NCBI GenBank assembly: GCA_036560485.1
Contig: DATBRC010000029.1
Span: forward strand, 1-23,790
DNA: 23,790 bases
Direction of reading: 5' to 3'
Origin: DATBRC01 sp036560485
GTDB taxonomy: Bacteria; Pseudomonadota; Gammaproteobacteria; Burkholderiales; Burkholderiaceae_D
Shown here: piece by piece, positions 6,355 to 13,894 of the stretch
How positions within the stretch are numbered: position 1 is the stretch's first letter
How the letters are laid out: each line of letters starts with the position of its first letter
The notes under the pieces: model-generated
Database searches by the model: none
Told to the model about the DNA's origin: nothing
Seen by the model: the letters and a program-made list of their open reading frames with translations, nothing else
Made by a program: the position numbers and the translations under genes

Positions 6355-7140
6355 TTACTTCAACAATCTGCGTCGCGTCAAAATTGTAGCAATATAAAAC
6401 CCGGTAACGCTATATACGAGCATGATTGCGATATCGGCGATTGGCATATTAGGCCATTGCCCTAATATTAACGGTCGCACCAAATTTACTGCCGCACTCA
6501 ACGGCAGAAAATCAGAAATTACCTGCAACCACAACGGTAGCTGCGACGTCGGATAATACACGCCCGACAAGAAAATCATCGGTGTCAACACGAGTGTGAA
6601 ATAGTAGGTGAAAAAATCATATCCATGTGCGATCGCATTGATCACCAACCCTAATGACGCAAACATCATCCCGATTAAAAACAACAAGGGCAAGACCAAC
6701 AAAGTATGCGGATGCAAACCAATCCCGAGCATAAACATCACACCTAAAATTGCCACACCGGAGAACAATGATTTAGTTGCAGCCCAAAGCATCTCCGCCA
6801 ACACAACATCATCGAGCGATAACGGCGCATTCAATAATGCATCCCATGTTTTTTGTACGTGCATCCTTGAGAATGCAGAATATAGCGCCTCAAATGATGC
6901 CGCCATCATGATCGACATGCAAATCGAGCCGGATGCCAAATAGTGAATGTATGGGATGCCATTGATTTGCTGCAGCAAACTGCCCAATCCATATCCGAAT
7001 GCGATCAACGTGATCAGCGGATCGGCAATATTACCCAACACGCTCGCAATCGCGAGTTTTTTCCACACCAGGAAATTGCGCCGCCAGATAGGAATGAAGC
7101 GTAATGAAAATGCCGGCAATGCATAATGTGCGGTGCTCAT
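6355..7140 (-). CDS. ABC-2 type exporter permease (NodJ/DrrB-like)
   Basis: This 261-residue membrane protein has about six hydrophobic segments (roughly 28-54, 67-88, 125-142, 146-170, 178-197 and 233-254). It contains the ABC-2 signature region around FFTYYFTLVLTPMIFLSGVYYP, as in NodJ and drug exporter permeases. The start codon follows the stop of the ATPase gene after one base (TAAGATG), so the two are translationally coupled and form one exporter. The substrate cannot be told from the sequence. Burkholderiales genomes often carry this pair under the names nodI/nodJ without any link to nodulation, so I give no symbol. Confidence 0.92.
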   Translation of the reverse strand: MSTAHYALPAFSLRFIPIWRRNFLVWKKLAIASVLGNIADPLITLIAFGYGLGSLLQQINGIPYIHYLASGSICMSIMMAASFEALYSAFSRMHVQKTWDALLNAPLSLDDVVLAEMLWAATKSLFSGVAILGVMFMLGIGLHPHTLLVLPLLFLIGMMFASLGLVINAIAHGYDFFTYYFTLVLTPMIFLSGVYYPTSQLPLWLQVISDFLPLSAAVNLVRPLILGQWPNMPIADIAIMLVYSVTGFYIATILTRRRLLK

Positions 7141-7141
7141 C

Positions 7142-8104
7142 TTAATCTCGCATTTCTCTGCCGGTTAATTTCAAGAACAAGTCTTCCAGATTCGCAGGGC
7201 GATGCACATATCGGACACCTGAGTAAGTTTGCAAGCTTTCCAATAATGTCTGCACGTCATTGGTATAACAGAATACCGTCTCACCACTCGTTTCATAGCG
7301 CGCTGATTTTTCTCGGCCTTCGGACTCGCCCCACGCCAATGCATTTTCCCCATACACTTCGACCACTTGCGCTTCGATATGTTGCGCAATCAATTCGCGT
7401 GGTGAACCTTCTGCAATCATTTGACCGTGATCTATCACTGCTAGCCGATCGCATAAGCGCTCAGCTTCATCCATGAAGTGTGTGGTCAGGAAAATTGTCT
7501 TGCCTTGACCTAGTAAAGTCTTTAACCGTTCCCAAATCATGTGTCGCGCTTGCGGATCCAAGCCGGTCGTCGGCTCATCCATAAAAATCAAATCGGGATC
7601 ATTGACTAATGCGCGCGCGAGGGTCAGGCGTCGTTTCATACCGCCAGACAGTTCGCCGATCCGGGCATCTTTTTTTGCAGTCAGGTTTGCAAATTCCAGC
7701 AATGCCGGAATGCGATCCTGTATTTTGGCATCGTCTATTCCGAAATAACGGCCGAACACCAAGAGATTCTCCGACACCGTGAAATCCGGATCGAGATTAT
7801 CACCCTGCGGCACAACGCCTACATGTAATCGTGCCGGGCGCGCCTCTTCTGGGATACGTTTTCCTGCCAAAGTAATTTGACCGCTATCAGGCGCTGTCAG
7901 CCCCAAACATAAACGCAGCGTGGTTGTTTTACCGGCACCGTTTGGCCCCAGCAATCCATAGCATTCGCCCTTCTTCAGCACTAACGATAGATCGTTTATT
8001 ACGACATGTTTTGAATCGGCTGCGCCATAAATCTTGCGTAAATTCGTGACTGAAAGAATAGTATGTTCAGACATGTTGCATTTTTGTTTCGATGAATATG
8101 ACAT
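7142..8104 (-). CDS. ABC exporter ATP-binding protein (NodI/CcmA-like)
   Basis: This 320-residue ATPase powers the adjoining permease. Walker A GPNGAGKT (53-60), the Q-loop glutamine Q100, the signature LSGGM (152-156), Walker B DLIFMDEP (171-178) and the switch histidine in TTHFMDEAE (209) are all intact. About 90 residues after the core domain resemble the C-terminal part of NodI-type ATPases. The start is uncertain. The ATG at 8104 is used here; an ATG at 8074 (MSEHTILSV) fits family N-termini well but has no Shine-Dalgarno. The gene follows the terminator at 8163-8187, so it needs its own promoter. I could not identify one with confidence in the AT-rich gap 8105-8160. Confidence 0.92.
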   Translation of the reverse strand: MSYSSKQKCNMSEHTILSVTNLRKIYGAADSKHVVINDLSLVLKKGECYGLLGPNGAGKTTTLRLCLGLTAPDSGQITLAGKRIPEEARPARLHVGVVPQGDNLDPDFTVSENLLVFGRYFGIDDAKIQDRIPALLEFANLTAKKDARIGELSGGMKRRLTLARALVNDPDLIFMDEPTTGLDPQARHMIWERLKTLLGQGKTIFLTTHFMDEAERLCDRLAVIDHGQMIAEGSPRELIAQHIEAQVVEVYGENALAWGESEGREKSARYETSGETVFCYTNDVQTLLESLQTYSGVRYVHRPANLEDLFLKLTGREMRD

Positions 8105-8162
8105 ATCTTGCCATAAACTCTCATTTTCTAAATTAAGGTTCTAATTACGATTCTAAAAATGC

Positions 8163-8187
8163 AAAAGCCAGGCATCGCCTGGCTTTT
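8163..8187 (-). terminator. Terminator at the end of the ribosomal protein block
   Basis: A perfect 11-base-pair stem AAAAGCCAGGC / GCCTGGCTTTT with a three-base loop lies 23 bases after the rplQ stop. On the minus strand the T-run is partly in the stem and continues as GCATTTTT. It separates the alpha operon from the ABC exporter genes. Confidence 0.88.
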
Positions 8188-8210
8188 GTTATGTGCTTCA
8201 CAGCTTGTTC

Positions 8211-8606
8211 TTACTCCGCGCTGGTGTCTTCAACCGCTTCGGTGGTCTCAGGACGATCCATCAACTCGATGAATGCCATCGGTGCATTGTCGCCTTGACG
8301 GAAACCCATTTTCAAAATACGCAAATAACCGCCATTGCGATTTGCATAACGTGGGCCCAGCTCAGAAAAAAGCTTCACAACGATTTCACGATCGCGCAAG
8401 CGATTGAATGCCAAACGTTTGTTAGCCAATGAGTCGGTTTTACCAAGTGTCAGGATAGGCTCGACAACGCGGCGCAATTCCTTGGCTTTTGGCAAAGTTG
8501 TTTTGATCGCTTCGTGACGCAACAGAGAAACGGTCATGTTGCGCAGCATCGCAAGGCGATGTGAAGAAGTACGATTTAATTTACGAAGTCCGTGACGGTG
8601 ACGCAT
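8211..8606 (-). CDS. rplQ: 50S ribosomal protein L17
   Basis: L17 sits near the exit side of the large subunit. The protein has 131 residues (E. coli 127) and the family start MRHRHGLRKLNRTSSHRLAM, with a short acidic tail (TTEAVEDTSAE). The Shine-Dalgarno AAAGGT lies six bases ahead of the ATG. It is the last gene of the alpha operon and is separated from rpoA by an unusually long 145-base gap with a stem-loop. Confidence 0.98.
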   Translation of the reverse strand: MRHRHGLRKLNRTSSHRLAMLRNMTVSLLRHEAIKTTLPKAKELRRVVEPILTLGKTDSLANKRLAFNRLRDREIVVKLFSELGPRYANRNGGYLRILKMGFRQGDNAPMAFIELMDRPETTEAVEDTSAE

Positions 8607-8708
8607 GATATTACCTTTCAGTTTAGTTTGAATCCAGCTCTTCTATCAATTTGGCAATCATACCAATTGCGGGCCGGTAAATTATTTTGCACTACAACTA
8701 CATAAGAG

Positions 8709-8746
8709 CCGAGGTGAAACGAATCTACTTCTATCATTCACCTCGG
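8709..8746 (-). other. Stem-loop between rpoA and rplQ
   Basis: A perfect ten-base-pair stem CCGAGGTGAA / TTCACCTCGG with an 18-base loop begins five bases after the rpoA stop. On the minus strand it is followed by CTCTTATG, not a T-run, so it is not a classical terminator. A role in mRNA processing, 3'-end protection or partial attenuation is possible. The remaining part of the gap (8607-8708) shows no clear promoter. Confidence 0.6.
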
Positions 8747-8751
8747 TTTTA

Positions 8752-9729
8752 TTATTTCTCCAAACCAGCTGGCGGCCAGTTTTCGAGTTTCATACCCAAA
8801 GTCAATCCACGGGATGCCAGCACTTCCTTGATTTCATTCAAGGATTTACGACCCAGGTTTGGTGTCTTCAACAATTCATTTTCGCTACGCTGGATCAAGT
8901 CACCAATGTAGTAAATATTTTCTGCTTTCAGGCAGTTGGCTGAACGAACTGTGAGTTCCAGATCATCCACTGGACGCAACAGGATCGGATCGACTGACGG
9001 TGCGCGTGATGGTGCTTCGGCAGCCGCTTCAGTCCCTTCGAGTGCGGCGAACACATTCAATTGATCAACCAATACACGTGCCGATTGACGAATCGCCTCT
9101 TCCGGCGAGATCACACCATTGGTTTCAATGTTGATGACCAATTTATCCAGATCGGTACGCTGTTCAACGCGAGCTGATTCGACAGCATACGATACGCGAC
9201 GTACTGGCGAGAATGAGGCATCGAGAATGATGCGGCCGATGGTCTTGTTTGCATCTTCATTCAAACGGCGCACATTGCCTGGTACGTAACCACGGCCTTT
9301 TTCTACCTTGATTTGCATGTCGAGCTTGCCACCGGCGGTCAAGTGAGCAATCACGTGATCCGGATTGACCAACTCAACATCGTGAGGCAAGTCTATATCG
9401 GAAGCCAATACCGCGCCTTCACCTTCTTTTTTCAACGTCAATGTGACGTCTTCACGGTTGTGCAACTTGAACACGATACCTTTGAGGTTGAGCAGCATGT
9501 CAACGACGTCTTCTTGCACGCCATCGAGGGATGAGTATTCATGTACAACACCGGCGATGGTCACTTCGGTTGGCGCATAGCCGACCATCGATGACAACAA
9601 TACCCGGCGCAATGCGTTGCCGAGTGTGTGGCCATAACCACGCTCAAACGGTTCCATGACGACTTTGGCGTGACCGGAACCAAGTCCTTCGACTTCAATA
9701 ATACGGGGCTTTAACAGACTGTTTTGCAT
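8752..9729 (-). CDS. rpoA: DNA-directed RNA polymerase alpha subunit
   Basis: Alpha dimerises to start assembly of RNA polymerase and contacts promoter UP elements and activators. The protein has 325 residues (E. coli 329). The N-terminal assembly domain covers about 1-230, with HTLGNALRRVLLSSM (34-48). An alanine/proline-rich linker spans about 231-248. The C-terminal domain (249-325) has R262 in VRSANCLKAENI, equivalent to the DNA-contacting R265 of E. coli. Its Shine-Dalgarno AAAGGA is good. It is preceded by a terminator-like hairpin after rpsD, which could set its level against the ribosomal proteins. Confidence 0.99.
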   Translation of the reverse strand: MQNSLLKPRIIEVEGLGSGHAKVVMEPFERGYGHTLGNALRRVLLSSMVGYAPTEVTIAGVVHEYSSLDGVQEDVVDMLLNLKGIVFKLHNREDVTLTLKKEGEGAVLASDIDLPHDVELVNPDHVIAHLTAGGKLDMQIKVEKGRGYVPGNVRRLNEDANKTIGRIILDASFSPVRRVSYAVESARVEQRTDLDKLVINIETNGVISPEEAIRQSARVLVDQLNVFAALEGTEAAAEAPSRAPSVDPILLRPVDDLELTVRSANCLKAENIYYIGDLIQRSENELLKTPNLGRKSLNEIKEVLASRGLTLGMKLENWPPAGLEK

Positions 9730-9787
9730 GTAATGTCCTTTTCAATACCCTCGGCTCGTTACACCGATAAGGCTGATGGCTCAATGG

Positions 9788-9810
9788 AAAAACCCACCCG
9801 CAGAGGTGGG
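9788..9810 (-). terminator. Terminator-like hairpin between rpsD and rpoA
   Basis: On the minus strand the stem CCCACC/GGTGGG (9810-9805 with 9798-9793) with a six-base loop is followed directly by five T (9792-9788). It lies 13 bases after the rpsD stop, inside the alpha operon. The six-pair stem suggests partial rather than full termination. A weak promoter-like TTGAGC-N17-TAACGA follows before rpoA. Confidence 0.6.
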
Positions 9811-9823
9811 CAGAAATTCAAAA

Positions 9824-10447
9824 TTAACGTGAGTACAATTCAACGATCAGGGATTCATTGACGTCATTGGCGATTTCGCTGCGATCAGGCACAGATTTGA
9901 ATGTACCTTCCATTTTTTTCGCATCGACAGCAACCCATGACGGCATGCCGATTTGTTCAGCCAAGGACAATGCCTCGACGATACGGACTTGCTTCTTGGA
10001 TTTTTCGCGAACTGCAACGACATCACCAGGCTTCACTTGATACGAAGCGATATTGACGACATTGCCATTAACGGTGAATGCTTTGTGGCTAACCAACTGA
10101 CGGCCTTCGGCACGTGTCGAACCAAAACCCATGCGATAAACGACGTTGTCGAGACGCGCTTCGAGCAGCTTCAACAGCGTTTCGCCGGTATTGCCTTTAC
10201 GACGATCCGCTTCTGCGAAGTAGCGGCGGAATTGGCGTTCCAGAATGCCGTACATGCGCTTCACTTTTTGCTTTTCGCGCAGTTGATTACCGTAGTCGGA
10301 AGTACGTGCGCCAGATGTGCGGCCATGCTGACCTGGCTTGGAATCCAGTTTGCACTTGGAATCCAATGAGCGGCGTGCGCTCTTCAGGAATAAGTCGGTG
10401 CCTTCACGGCGGGATAGCTTTGCTTTTGGACCAATATAACGTGCCAC
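9824..10447 (-). CDS. rpsD: 30S ribosomal protein S4
   Basis: S4 binds 16S rRNA first in small-subunit assembly, and in E. coli it also represses its own operon. The protein has 207 residues (E. coli 206). The family start is ARYIGPKAKLSRREGTDLFL, and the S4 RNA-binding fold follows at about 97-157 (ARLDNVVYRMGFGSTRAEGRQLVSH). No ATG fits: the start is GTG at 10447, preceded by AAAGGA. The open frame extends 15 codons further upstream to an ATG, but that would add residues foreign to the family. The gene is flanked on both sides by terminator-like hairpins. Confidence 0.97.
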   Translation of the reverse strand: MARYIGPKAKLSRREGTDLFLKSARRSLDSKCKLDSKPGQHGRTSGARTSDYGNQLREKQKVKRMYGILERQFRRYFAEADRRKGNTGETLLKLLEARLDNVVYRMGFGSTRAEGRQLVSHKAFTVNGNVVNIASYQVKPGDVVAVREKSKKQVRIVEALSLAEQIGMPSWVAVDAKKMEGTFKSVPDRSEIANDVNESLIVELYSR

Positions 10448-10550
10448 GAGAATTTCCTTTAAATATATGACGCCCCAAACGAATCGGATCACTCCAAATT
10501 TGCCAGGCGCTAGTTTGATTTTGCATCAATCAAACAGTGGGCTTAAGAAC

Positions 10551-10575
10551 AAAACCCGCCAAGGTCTTTGGCGGG
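10551..10575 (-). terminator. Terminator-like hairpin between rpsK and rpsD
   Basis: On the minus strand the stem CCCGCCAA / TTGGCGGG (10575-10568 with 10562-10555) with a five-base loop is followed by TTTTGTTCTT. It lies about 40 bases after the rpsK stop. A second hairpin, GTTTGATT / AATCAAAC (10513-10520 with 10528-10535), sits between it and rpsD. The two could form a leader that controls rpsD. Confidence 0.6.
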
Positions 10576-10613
10576 CAACTTGCGGTGCTACTTGATATTG
10601 CGAATACTAAAAA

Positions 10614-11018
10614 TCAGATACGACGGCGCTTTGGTGGACGGCAACCGTTATGCGGGACTGGAGTCACATCCTGAATTTGCGTAATCTTGATGCCAAGGTT
10701 GTTCAATGCGCGCACAGCGGATTCACGACCAGGACCTGGGCCCTTGATGCGAACTTCCAAATTCTTCACACCGCATTCAACCGCAACTTTACCTGCAGCT
10801 TCAGCTGCAACCTGCGCTGCAAAAGGTGTCGATTTACGCGAACCTTTAAAGCCCGCGCCGCCGGAAGTCGCCCATGACAATGCATTGCCTTGACGATCGG
10901 TGATCGTGATGATGGTGTTGTTGAAAGACGCGTGAATATGCGCGATGCCTTCAGCAACGTTCTTTTTAACTTTCTTACGCACACGTGCTGCTGCGGCGTT
11001 ATTTGGTGCTTTTGCCAT
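10614..11018 (-). CDS. rpsK: 30S ribosomal protein S11
   Basis: S11 lies on the platform of the small subunit near the mRNA exit. The protein has 134 residues (E. coli 129); the extra residues are a basic, alanine-rich N-terminus. Family segments seen are ASFNNTIITITDRQGNALSW, KGPGPGRESAVRALN and the C-terminal PVPHNGCRPPKRRRI. The Shine-Dalgarno AAGGAA is clear. It follows rpsM after 53 bases without an obvious structure. Confidence 0.98.
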   Translation of the reverse strand: MAKAPNNAAAARVRKKVKKNVAEGIAHIHASFNNTIITITDRQGNALSWATSGGAGFKGSRKSTPFAAQVAAEAAGKVAVECGVKNLEVRIKGPGPGRESAVRALNNLGIKITQIQDVTPVPHNGCRPPKRRRI

Positions 11019-11071
11019 GATTATTTCCTTGAATCCGACTCATCAAACTGCTGATTTTTCACCAGCGCAGG

Positions 11072-11437
11072 TTATTTCTTCAGCGATTGAGCAGCTTTGC
11101 GCGGACCCTTGCGAGTACGTGCATTAGTACGAGTACGCTGGCCACGGCATGGCAAACCTTTGCGATGACGCAAGCCACGATAGCAACCAAGATCCATCAA
11201 TCGCTTGATGTTGATCGAAATTTCGCGGCGCAGGTCACCTTCAACGACGAATTTACCGATTTCGTCGCGAAGCTTTTCCAGTTCGCTATCGTCCAGATCC
11301 TTGACCTTCTTAGTGGTAGGTACACCCGTTTTGACACAAATCTCTTGTGCGCGTGGGCGGCCAACACCATAAATCGCCGTTAAGCCGATAACAGTGTGCT
11401 GATGATTTGGGATATTAACCCCTGCAATACGTGCCAT
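11072..11437 (-). CDS. rpsM: 30S ribosomal protein S13
   Basis: S13 sits in the head of the small subunit and touches the P-site tRNA and the large subunit. The protein has 121 residues (E. coli 118), with MARIAGVNIP at the start and the conserved GLRHRKGLPCRGQRTRTNAR followed by a basic tail. The Shine-Dalgarno GAGGAA is good. In E. coli the S4 repressor site is in the rpsM leader; here only 27 bases separate rpsM from rpmJ, so a site of that size cannot fit. Confidence 0.98.
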   Translation of the reverse strand: MARIAGVNIPNHQHTVIGLTAIYGVGRPRAQEICVKTGVPTTKKVKDLDDSELEKLRDEIGKFVVEGDLRREISINIKRLMDLGCYRGLRHRKGLPCRGQRTRTNARTRKGPRKAAQSLKK

Positions 11438-11464
11438 TCGTTATTCCTCGATAAATAACGTTAA

Positions 11465-11578
11465 TTAACCTTGGCGCTGTTTATGACGCGGTTCTGTGCA
11501 AATTACACGAACAACGCCTTTGCGCTTGATGATCTTACAGTTGCGGCAGATCCGCTTAACCGATGCGAGCACTTTCAT
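11465..11578 (-). CDS. rpmJ: 50S ribosomal protein L36, zinc-binding form
   Basis: This 37-residue protein reads MKVLASVKRICRNCK at its start. It carries the zinc ligands C11, C14, C27 and H32, so it is the C+ form. It is the smallest protein of the large subunit and helps organise 23S rRNA near the L7/L12 stalk base. AGAGGG stands seven bases before the ATG. It lies between infA (39 bases upstream) and rpsM, the usual place in betaproteobacteria. Confidence 0.97.
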   Translation of the reverse strand: MKVLASVKRICRNCKIIKRKGVVRVICTEPRHKQRQG

Positions 11579-11617
11579 TTTTGCCCTCTTTCTTTCAACT
11601 CTTGATTACTTCAAAAA

Positions 11618-11836
11618 TCACTTCGTACGGAACACGATACGCGCACGGCTCAAATCATAAGGCGTCAATTCAACTGTCACCTTGTCACCTGGAAGGATGC
11701 GAATATAGTTCATGCGCATTTTCCCTGATATATGACCTAGTACTACATGGCCGTTTTCCAACTTGACTCTAAATGTTGCATTGGGAAGATTCTCAAGAAT
11801 CTCACCCTGCATCTGGATAACGTCGTCTTTTGCCAT
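11618..11836 (-). CDS. infA: Translation initiation factor IF-1
   Basis: IF-1 binds the A site of the 30S subunit during initiation. The 72-residue protein is a single S1/OB fold with the family pattern MAKDDVIQMQGEILENLP, then GHISGKMRMNYIRILPGDKV. Its length is normal. AGGAGAACGAG precedes the ATG, with a rather long spacing. It lies in the spc operon directly after secY, as in Burkholderiales, rather than at a separate locus as in E. coli. Confidence 0.97.
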   Translation of the reverse strand: MAKDDVIQMQGEILENLPNATFRVKLENGHVVLGHISGKMRMNYIRILPGDKVTVELTPYDLSRARIVFRTK

Positions 11837-11872
11837 TCGTTGTGCTCGTTCTCCTGGGCACCGCCCTTACCA

Positions 11873-13204
11873 TTACCGCGTAGGAATTCCACCTTTGAAA
11901 TTCGCCTTACGCAGCAACGATTCGTATTGTTGCGACATCACATAATTCTGTACTTGCGCCATGAAGTCCATCGTCACTACAACAATAATCAGAAGTGATG
12001 TGCCGCCAAAATAAAATGGCACCTTCCAGCGCGCAATCAAAAATTCAGGCAGCAAACAAACGAGCGTTATATAAACAGCGCCAGCCAATGTCAACCGCGT
12101 CAAAATCTTGTCGATGTACCGTGCTGTTTGATCGCCGGGACGGATACCAGGGACAAATGCACCACTCTTCTTCAAGTTATCCGCAGTCTCTTTGCTGTTA
12201 AATACCAATGCTGTGTAAAAAAAGCAGAAGAAAATAATCGCAATCGCATACAACAACGCATGAATCGGTTCACCTGGCGCCATCGAACCTGCCAAATCCT
12301 TCAGGAAACGTACAAAAGGATTTGTTGTATCACCGGATGTAAACCAACTTACAATCGTCGCTGGAAACAAAATAATTGAAGAAGCGAAGATCGGTGGAAT
12401 CACACCCGACATATTCAATTTCAGCGGTAAATGACTGCTTTGTCCGCCGTAAATCTTGTTGCCCACTTGTCTCTTTGCGTAATTGACGAGAATCTTCCGC
12501 TGACCTCGCTCAATAAACACAACGATGAAAGTCACTACAGCAACAATTACACAAACCAATATCGCTGACAGCGCATTCATTGAACCAGTACGAACCAGTT
12601 CAAACAATCCACCCAACGCATTTGGCAATCCGGCCGCGATACCTGCAAAAATAATAATCGAGATACCGTTACCCAAACCACGCTCTGTAATCTGCTCGCC
12701 CAACCACATCAAAAACATTGTTCCGGTCACCAAAGTAACTACGGAAGTAAAGCGGAATGCCAAGCCAGGATCCAGAACCAAACCTGCTTGAGATTCCAAA
12801 GCAATTGCAATACCAAGCGCCTGGAATGTCGCCAACAGCAATGTGCCATAACGCGTGTACTGCGTAATCTTGCGACGTCCGGATTCGCCTTCCTTCTTTA
12901 ACGCTTCCAACTGCGGCGACACGATCGACATCAGCTGCATAATGATCGATGCCGAAATGTACGGCATGATGCCAAGCGCAAATACTGTAAAGCGCGATAA
13001 CGCACCACCGGAAAACATATTGAACATACCCAATATGCCGCCTTGGTTCTGCTTAAACAAATCCGCCAAGTGACCCGCATCAATTCCCGGCACTGGAATG
13101 TGCGCACCAATACGATAAACAACCAATGCACCTAAAAGAAACCACAAACGATTCCATGGGAAACCGCTTGCAGCACTTTTAGCGAGTTGTGGGGCAGTTG
13201 CCAA
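11873..13204 (-). CDS. secY: Preprotein translocase channel SecY
   Basis: SecY forms the inner-membrane protein-conducting channel with SecE and SecG. The protein has 443 residues and ten expected membrane helices. Recognisable parts are ALVVYRIGAHIPVPGIDAGH in helix 1/plug, GIMPYISASIIMQL, and the C-terminal FYTALVFNSKETADNLKKSG. The start codon is TTG at 13204. In-frame TGA TAA stand directly before it, there is no ATG or GTG before the first helix, and GGAG lies ten bases ahead. The non-ATG start may keep SecY synthesis below that of the ribosomal proteins. Confidence 0.97.
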   Translation of the reverse strand: MATAPQLAKSAASGFPWNRLWFLLGALVVYRIGAHIPVPGIDAGHLADLFKQNQGGILGMFNMFSGGALSRFTVFALGIMPYISASIIMQLMSIVSPQLEALKKEGESGRRKITQYTRYGTLLLATFQALGIAIALESQAGLVLDPGLAFRFTSVVTLVTGTMFLMWLGEQITERGLGNGISIIIFAGIAAGLPNALGGLFELVRTGSMNALSAILVCVIVAVVTFIVVFIERGQRKILVNYAKRQVGNKIYGGQSSHLPLKLNMSGVIPPIFASSIILFPATIVSWFTSGDTTNPFVRFLKDLAGSMAPGEPIHALLYAIAIIFFCFFYTALVFNSKETADNLKKSGAFVPGIRPGDQTARYIDKILTRLTLAGAVYITLVCLLPEFLIARWKVPFYFGGTSLLIIVVVTMDFMAQVQNYVMSQQYESLLRKANFKGGIPTR

Positions 13205-13233
13205 TTATCAGTTACTCCGAATGAGTCATTCGA

Positions 13234-13665
13234 TTACGCAACCGAACCGCCAACAGCCTCAATCGCAGCCTTGGCGCCTTTAGTAGCGATCAAACCTTTG
13301 AGAGACACTTTCTTGGTGATTGTGCCAGCCAAAATAACGCGCACTACACGAGCCAACTCGCCAACCAGGCCAGCTTGTTTCAATGCCAGGATATCGACTT
13401 CCGATACCGGCAAATTTTCCAAGTCCGACAAACGAATTTCCGCTTTGTATGGCGTTGCCAATGATTTAAATCCGCGCTTAGGCAAGCGGCGTTGCAGTGG
13501 CATTTGACCACCCTCAAAACCGACTTTATGAAAACCGCCCGAGCGTGATTTTTGACCTTTATGACCACGGCCAGCTGTTTTACCTAAACCTGAACCGATA
13601 CCGCGACCAACACGACGTTTGTAGTGTTTTGCGCCATCTGCAGGTTGAATATTATTCAGTTCCAT
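13234..13665 (-). CDS. rplO: 50S ribosomal protein L15
   Basis: L15 is a late-assembling large-subunit protein. The 143 residues (E. coli 144) start MELNNIQPADGAKHYKRRVG. The glycine/arginine-rich loop GRGIGSGLGKTAGRGHKGQK (20-39) penetrates the rRNA. The Shine-Dalgarno GGAG lies seven bases before the ATG. rpmD is 27 bases upstream and secY 29 bases downstream. Confidence 0.98.
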   Translation of the reverse strand: MELNNIQPADGAKHYKRRVGRGIGSGLGKTAGRGHKGQKSRSGGFHKVGFEGGQMPLQRRLPKRGFKSLATPYKAEIRLSDLENLPVSEVDILALKQAGLVGELARVVRVILAGTITKKVSLKGLIATKGAKAAIEAVGGSVA

Positions 13666-13692
13666 GATTTGCTCCGTTCATAAGCCGATGGC

Positions 13693-13884
13693 CTACGACA
13701 CCACTTTCACGAGATACGACACTTTATTGATCATGCCACGTACTGATGGCGTGTCCTCTAATTCGGAAACAGAATTGATTCCGCGCAAGCCAAGGCCGCG
13801 CACAGTAGCGCGATGCGTTTCGCGCGTTCCGATCAACCCCATCACCAACTTTACTTTGACTGTCTTTGCCGCTGTTTTTGCCAT
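13693..13884 (-). CDS. rpmD: 50S ribosomal protein L30
   Basis: This 63-residue protein (E. coli 59) has the L30 core VKLVMGLIGTRETHRATVRG followed by the single-domain alpha/beta fold. The open frame runs 18 codons further upstream into rpsE, but the ATG at 13884 has AAGGTG at a normal distance and gives the family length. rpsE ends ten bases before it. Confidence 0.97.
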   Translation of the reverse strand: MAKTAAKTVKVKLVMGLIGTRETHRATVRGLGLRGINSVSELEDTPSVRGMINKVSYLVKVVS

Positions 13885-13894
13885 TTGAATCACC

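Noticed and set aside
6355..8104. Nodulation genes nodI/nodJ
   Set aside because: Only the protein family matches; nothing else linked to nodulation is present, and the same pair is common in non-symbiotic Burkholderiales.
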